64,000 bases of DNA from Spisula solida (Eukaryota; Mollusca; Bivalvia; Venerida; Mactridae). The notes below the pieces were generated by a model. It was not told the origin of the DNA. It ran no database searches and saw only the letters and a program-made list of their open reading frames with translations. Made by a program: the position numbers and the translations under genes. Within the stretch, counting starts at the first letter, position 1, and every line of letters starts with the position of its first letter. Location of the stretch: the NCBI GenBank assembly GCA_947247005.1, contig OX365948.1:5084001-5148000 (forward strand), in the 5' to 3' direction. This document shows positions 60,431 through 64,000 of this stretch, piece by piece.

Positions 60431-60514
60431 AATAACGTAAAACTCATTTTGATTTAAGTAGATCTACATGTTCAAGAGATCTACTACAGAACGAAGTGTT
60501 ATATACAAATAACA

Positions 60515-60776
60515 AGAGATGTTTGTAAAACACGTATGCCCCCATGGCAGCCTAATAGTCAGAAATGGTGAAGGTCGCAGTGACCTTGACCGTTGACCTA
60601 CAGACCACAAAATCAATAGGGGTCATCTACTCTTGCTGACCAACCTCCATGTAAAGTTTGAAGATACTAGGTCAAAGCCTTCTTGAGTTATTGAACGGAA
60701 ACCATTTTATACGACAGACAGACCGACAGACATGTGCAAAGCAATATACCCCCTCACCAAAGACGGGGGGCATAAA
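60515..60776. repeat. Short dispersed repeat bounded by ATGCCCCC and GGGGGGCAT
   Basis: ATGCCCCC near 60537 and GGGGGGCAT near 60765 form short inverted ends. Between them lie GGTCGCAGTGACCTTGACC, TAAAGTTTGAAGATACTAGG and a GACAGACAGACCGACAGACA run. I associate this layout with a repeat common in bivalves. The frame at 60658-60840 merely crosses it. Confidence 0.65.
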
Positions 60777-60777
60777 A

Positions 60778-60864
60778 AGGGGAACCACGGAATTCGAACC
60801 TCTGGCTCTCAAAACTATCAATGATATACCAACGCATTAACCATCACGGCAACGGCATCACATA
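60778..60864 (-). mobile_element. tRNA-like unit, inverted
   Basis: On the minus strand TTGCCGTGATGGTTAATGCG supplies an A box and AGAGGTTCGAATTCCG a B box at about 60788-60802. Pairing in the T arm is poor, so it is a tRNA pseudogene or SINE head. It directly abuts the short repeat at 60515-60776. Confidence 0.55.
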
Positions 60865-61119
60865 GTAATTCAGTCTTGTTAATTGGACTTATTAAACACA
60901 CAACTTGTTGAAGAGCGCGTGCGGCAGATTATGGTAAAATACGGTTCATTTTAACTTTTCTCCATGTTTATAAACATTAAAATCGTAGATCCATGGATAA
61001 ATAAAGCACATGCGGCTGGTAAACATACATTTGACGGCTAAATTGATAAACTCGCGTGATTGTTATGTTAATACACAATGGACTGTGTATCAATAGTCGT
61101 TTTCGCTTCTAAAAAACGT

Positions 61120-64000
61120 AGTTCTGAAACAGATGTTATTGCATGATGCAATAAGACACACTGGTCTAAAAGTCTGCTTAACAACGCTCACGTGTTTTCC
61201 ACTCATTACGTCAAAACAATCTAAATTAGCATCCATTATATTCTGTCTTGTTTAATGTTCAGATTTAGCAGAGAATAATCATAAATTTTTAGCCTCAACA
61301 TTGATAATTTGCCAACCGAGAATTAAAACAATAGAACCTCAATAACACACTAATCGCCAACGACGGTTGTATTTTGCGATTCGTCTAACATCTTAGCAAA
61401 GACATGAGAACAGTTCGCTACTTTGTGTTACTATTTAAACAATGTTATACTGCAACAAACGTTGGCGATCGTGGAAGCTAATTCGCTTTCAGTACACGTT
61501 TGCTTACGTACGATATACATGTAAGTCTATTTACTTGGGTCATTTTATTTTCTCCGAAAAATGGTAAAAAGTCTATTCCACCCGATATCAGTGTGATTAA
61601 CCTTTGTCGTCCCAATGAGCTTACTTAACAGTACGATAATATACTACATTTACATAGAACATGTTATATAATTTTTAACCCAGGATTTATGATACTACAT
61701 GTACTAGCCCAAGAGAATAAGACAACAAATGTAATGATTTATTATTGATAGCACATGAGTTAACAGGAAAGCAAATATTAGTATTACGTGTTCAAGGTTT
61801 ATGTAACTTCTAACATAATAGATGTTTATTTGTTCACGGGAAACCAGTACACCTTCAGCGGCATGTGTTATATTTGCTTGTCTGATGGTACCCAGAGTTA
61901 TCCGAATAAATGTTAGTATTACGTATTATGTCGGGATATTTCAGATTCATTGCATTTGTAATACAAGGCAAAGTATAGTATTTAGTGGAATTGACAAGAT
62001 AGTTGTATTCTCTGTAAAATCATTCAGTAAGATTGCTGCTATCAAACTTGAATAATGACGGACATCTATTATTTACACATGCCCTGTGTCAGGAAGGTCA
62101 TCTACAGGATAATTAAGTTTCTCTTCATTAATCCAACACGCTATTGCAATAATTATTAGACTTGTAAATATATTATTCATCATTAATACGACTAATATGT
62201 CAGGTAACCAACTTGATAATTGCGATCAAAATGTTAATAGCTATCTTTTTACTTTTCTATTGCCATTAATGGCAATTAAAGTGCAATCAGATATTTTGAA
62301 ATGTCATCATTTCTGAAAATGACTTAATAAATTTCAAGGATTAGATATTATTGATCCCAGTGTAGAAATGATTTTATCAACATATTAAAAACAAAAACAC
62401 TTCTTGAAGTATCTCACGATTTAATTCTGAGTAAATCAGGAATTTGTTTAATCTCAAAATATAATCATACAAACTTCTGGCATAAAATGAAAATGAAAAA
62501 GATGGATGACGTACAAACCGAGATTGCTTGTTTTGACGGATTAGATTCAGATTGCGGGATACATTTGTTTGAATTTTGTTTGGGTCAAACTTCGAAACAC
62601 ATATTAATACATCTAGGCAAGACGTTCGGGATGATATGTCTCCTTCGTAAATGTATTGTAAACCATTTGGAGTTGTTATTGTATTTTCAAAGTTTGTTTG
62701 CTCTTAGTACATCGGAACTGAACTAAAACTTATACATTTACCCGTAATAAACACTGTCTTAAAATGACTTCAATTTACTTAAAATATAAACATTTGGTAA
62801 CTACGATCGAGAGAAGGTTAGCCAATATCTGCATATATCAATTATGTCAAACAGGCATTAAATAACGTGGCTCTATCGTGTTATTGCAGAAAATGAATAA
62901 AAATAAAATAGTAGTACTTATTAACAGCTTACTGTAAAGAGGAAATGGGGTTGTTATTTGACTAACTACTCTGATAGTACAATAATATCGCCTGTGTGCA
63001 TTAAGGCAGCAGTAAAATAACATGAAGTCATTTAATTGTGACAAAACATAATGGTTATACAAACTACATATTAGCGCCCCCCTTTCCAAGACCTTTACCT
63101 CCTTTACGTATAATACAGAATACCACATATAGTTGTCCCTGATACATGACCTATCAAATGTCAGAGACTTAATGTTAGGCGTGAATCTAATTACAAAGGT
63201 ATAACATATCTATAAGGCACCAGAAAAAGAGCATAAATCCCGCGTACTCTCTTTGTACATTCTTTAGGGCTTAGATTTATAATCATATACATGTACATCA
63301 ATTAGTGCAAAAAGTTATTAACGGGTGAAACATTAAGTGTATCTATAAAACTGAGAAATTCTCAAAGGCCGTTATTGTTGGATCGACTATTCGCAGTTCT
63401 CTGTGATATGTTGACTAATTACTGTTTAATACATTTTTAAAGGTAAATGGTATTTCTCCTATCTAAATCCATTGATATATCCACGTTAATTTCCCCAATG
63501 ATTACATGTGTATGCAATAAAACCTCATTATCATATATATTAAGTCACGATAATTTCAGAGAAATGGATAAAAGGTAGCTTTAGTATATTGGTCAGTTGT
63601 TAGAACTTTTTTTGCAATTATTTCACATTATTTCTCTTCACAGGGAAGCATTTAAATCAATATATAGATCATTTTTATATCAGATAGTGGCCCTATTATT
63701 TTGATAACCGCCATTGACATCGCTACCAATCCCCATAATTAATTAAGGAGCCACAGCAATATCCATTAATACGATAATGCTTTTGTAAAGTGGTTTAAAT
63801 ACCATTAAACTTAGTGCATACTATCTGTATTGATACGCTTTATTTTTAACAGTTGTGGCATTTAAAGTATGTGTACCACATAAAAACGAATATGTAACAA
63901 AAGTACATTTTTACAATTGCAAAATCCTAAAATACACGAAAACCATCATAATGAGTACTTTTCTGATCAAGCATAGTTTTTTTATGTTCTGGTAATCAGA
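61120..64000. repeat. Duplicated segment D3, copy B, runs off the window
   Basis: This is the compact counterpart of 47640-56600, without the R1, TIR, GGTCA and long-palindrome insertions. Frames at 61822-62055 and 62487-62726 are open here but interrupted in copy A (for instance, the second meets a stop after about 12 codons at 50229), so they are not conserved genes. Similarity continues to at least 63950, so the duplication extends past the end of the window. Confidence 0.8.

Noticed and set aside
61822..62726. Two small genes in D3 copy B
   Set aside because: Corresponding sequence in copy A has early stops and gaps, so coding is not conserved.

Overview
The window looks like gene-poor, AT-rich nuclear DNA from an animal, most likely a bivalve mollusc. 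The evidence is indirect. There are no operons, ribosome binding sites or long open frames, and the mobile elements are all eukaryotic: a non-LTR retrotransposon, Tc1/mariner elements, MITEs, a Helitron-type helicase relic and tRNA-headed SINE-like units. The GGTCA-rich 140-bp repeat and the short repeat bounded by ATGCCCCC are of a kind I associate with bivalve genomes. I cannot name the species. No complete host gene is recognisable; the few open frames outside transposons are short and at best candidate exons.

Layout. 1-9.7 kb: unique-looking AT-rich DNA with a 27-bp tandem array, one copy of a dispersed repeat (called R1 here) and an old duplicated segment (about 540-1130 and 6330-6960). 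9.7-11.3 kb: a mariner-like element with foldback hairpins inside it. 12-13 kb: a SINE and a 58-bp array. 14-17.6 kb: two R1 copies in opposite orientation. 18.05-19.35 kb: a mariner-like element with a decayed transposase on the minus strand. 21.8-22.4 kb: a clean MITE inside a short tandem array. 24.5-33.1 kb: two diverged copies of one segment, each with private insertions and one with a 35-bp array. 35.3-36.6 kb: a MITE and a cluster of CGTACG palindromes.

39.4-43.2 kb is the clearest locus. A decayed CR1/L2-like LINE carries a nearly intact DD41D mariner-type transposon in its reverse transcriptase reading frame and a MITE in its 3' untranslated region. The order of events can be read from the nesting. 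47.6-56.6 kb and 61.1-64 kb are two copies of another duplicated segment. The first copy has gained at least four insertions (R1, a TA-flanked TIR element, the 140-bp GGTCA repeat and a long-TIR palindrome), and the second copy serves as the empty-site reference. Between them, at 59.8-60.4 kb, lies a broken Pif1/Helitron-type helicase.

Nothing here forms a working pathway. The features relate to each other as layers of duplication and insertion. The most useful leads are the paired occupied and empty sites, the unclassified R1 family, the CGTACG palindrome cluster, the palindromic P1 family, and a short strongly conserved block inside one duplication that could read as SPDLLDLLMRQ. All repeat boundaries were read by eye and are approximate unless exact ends are stated.
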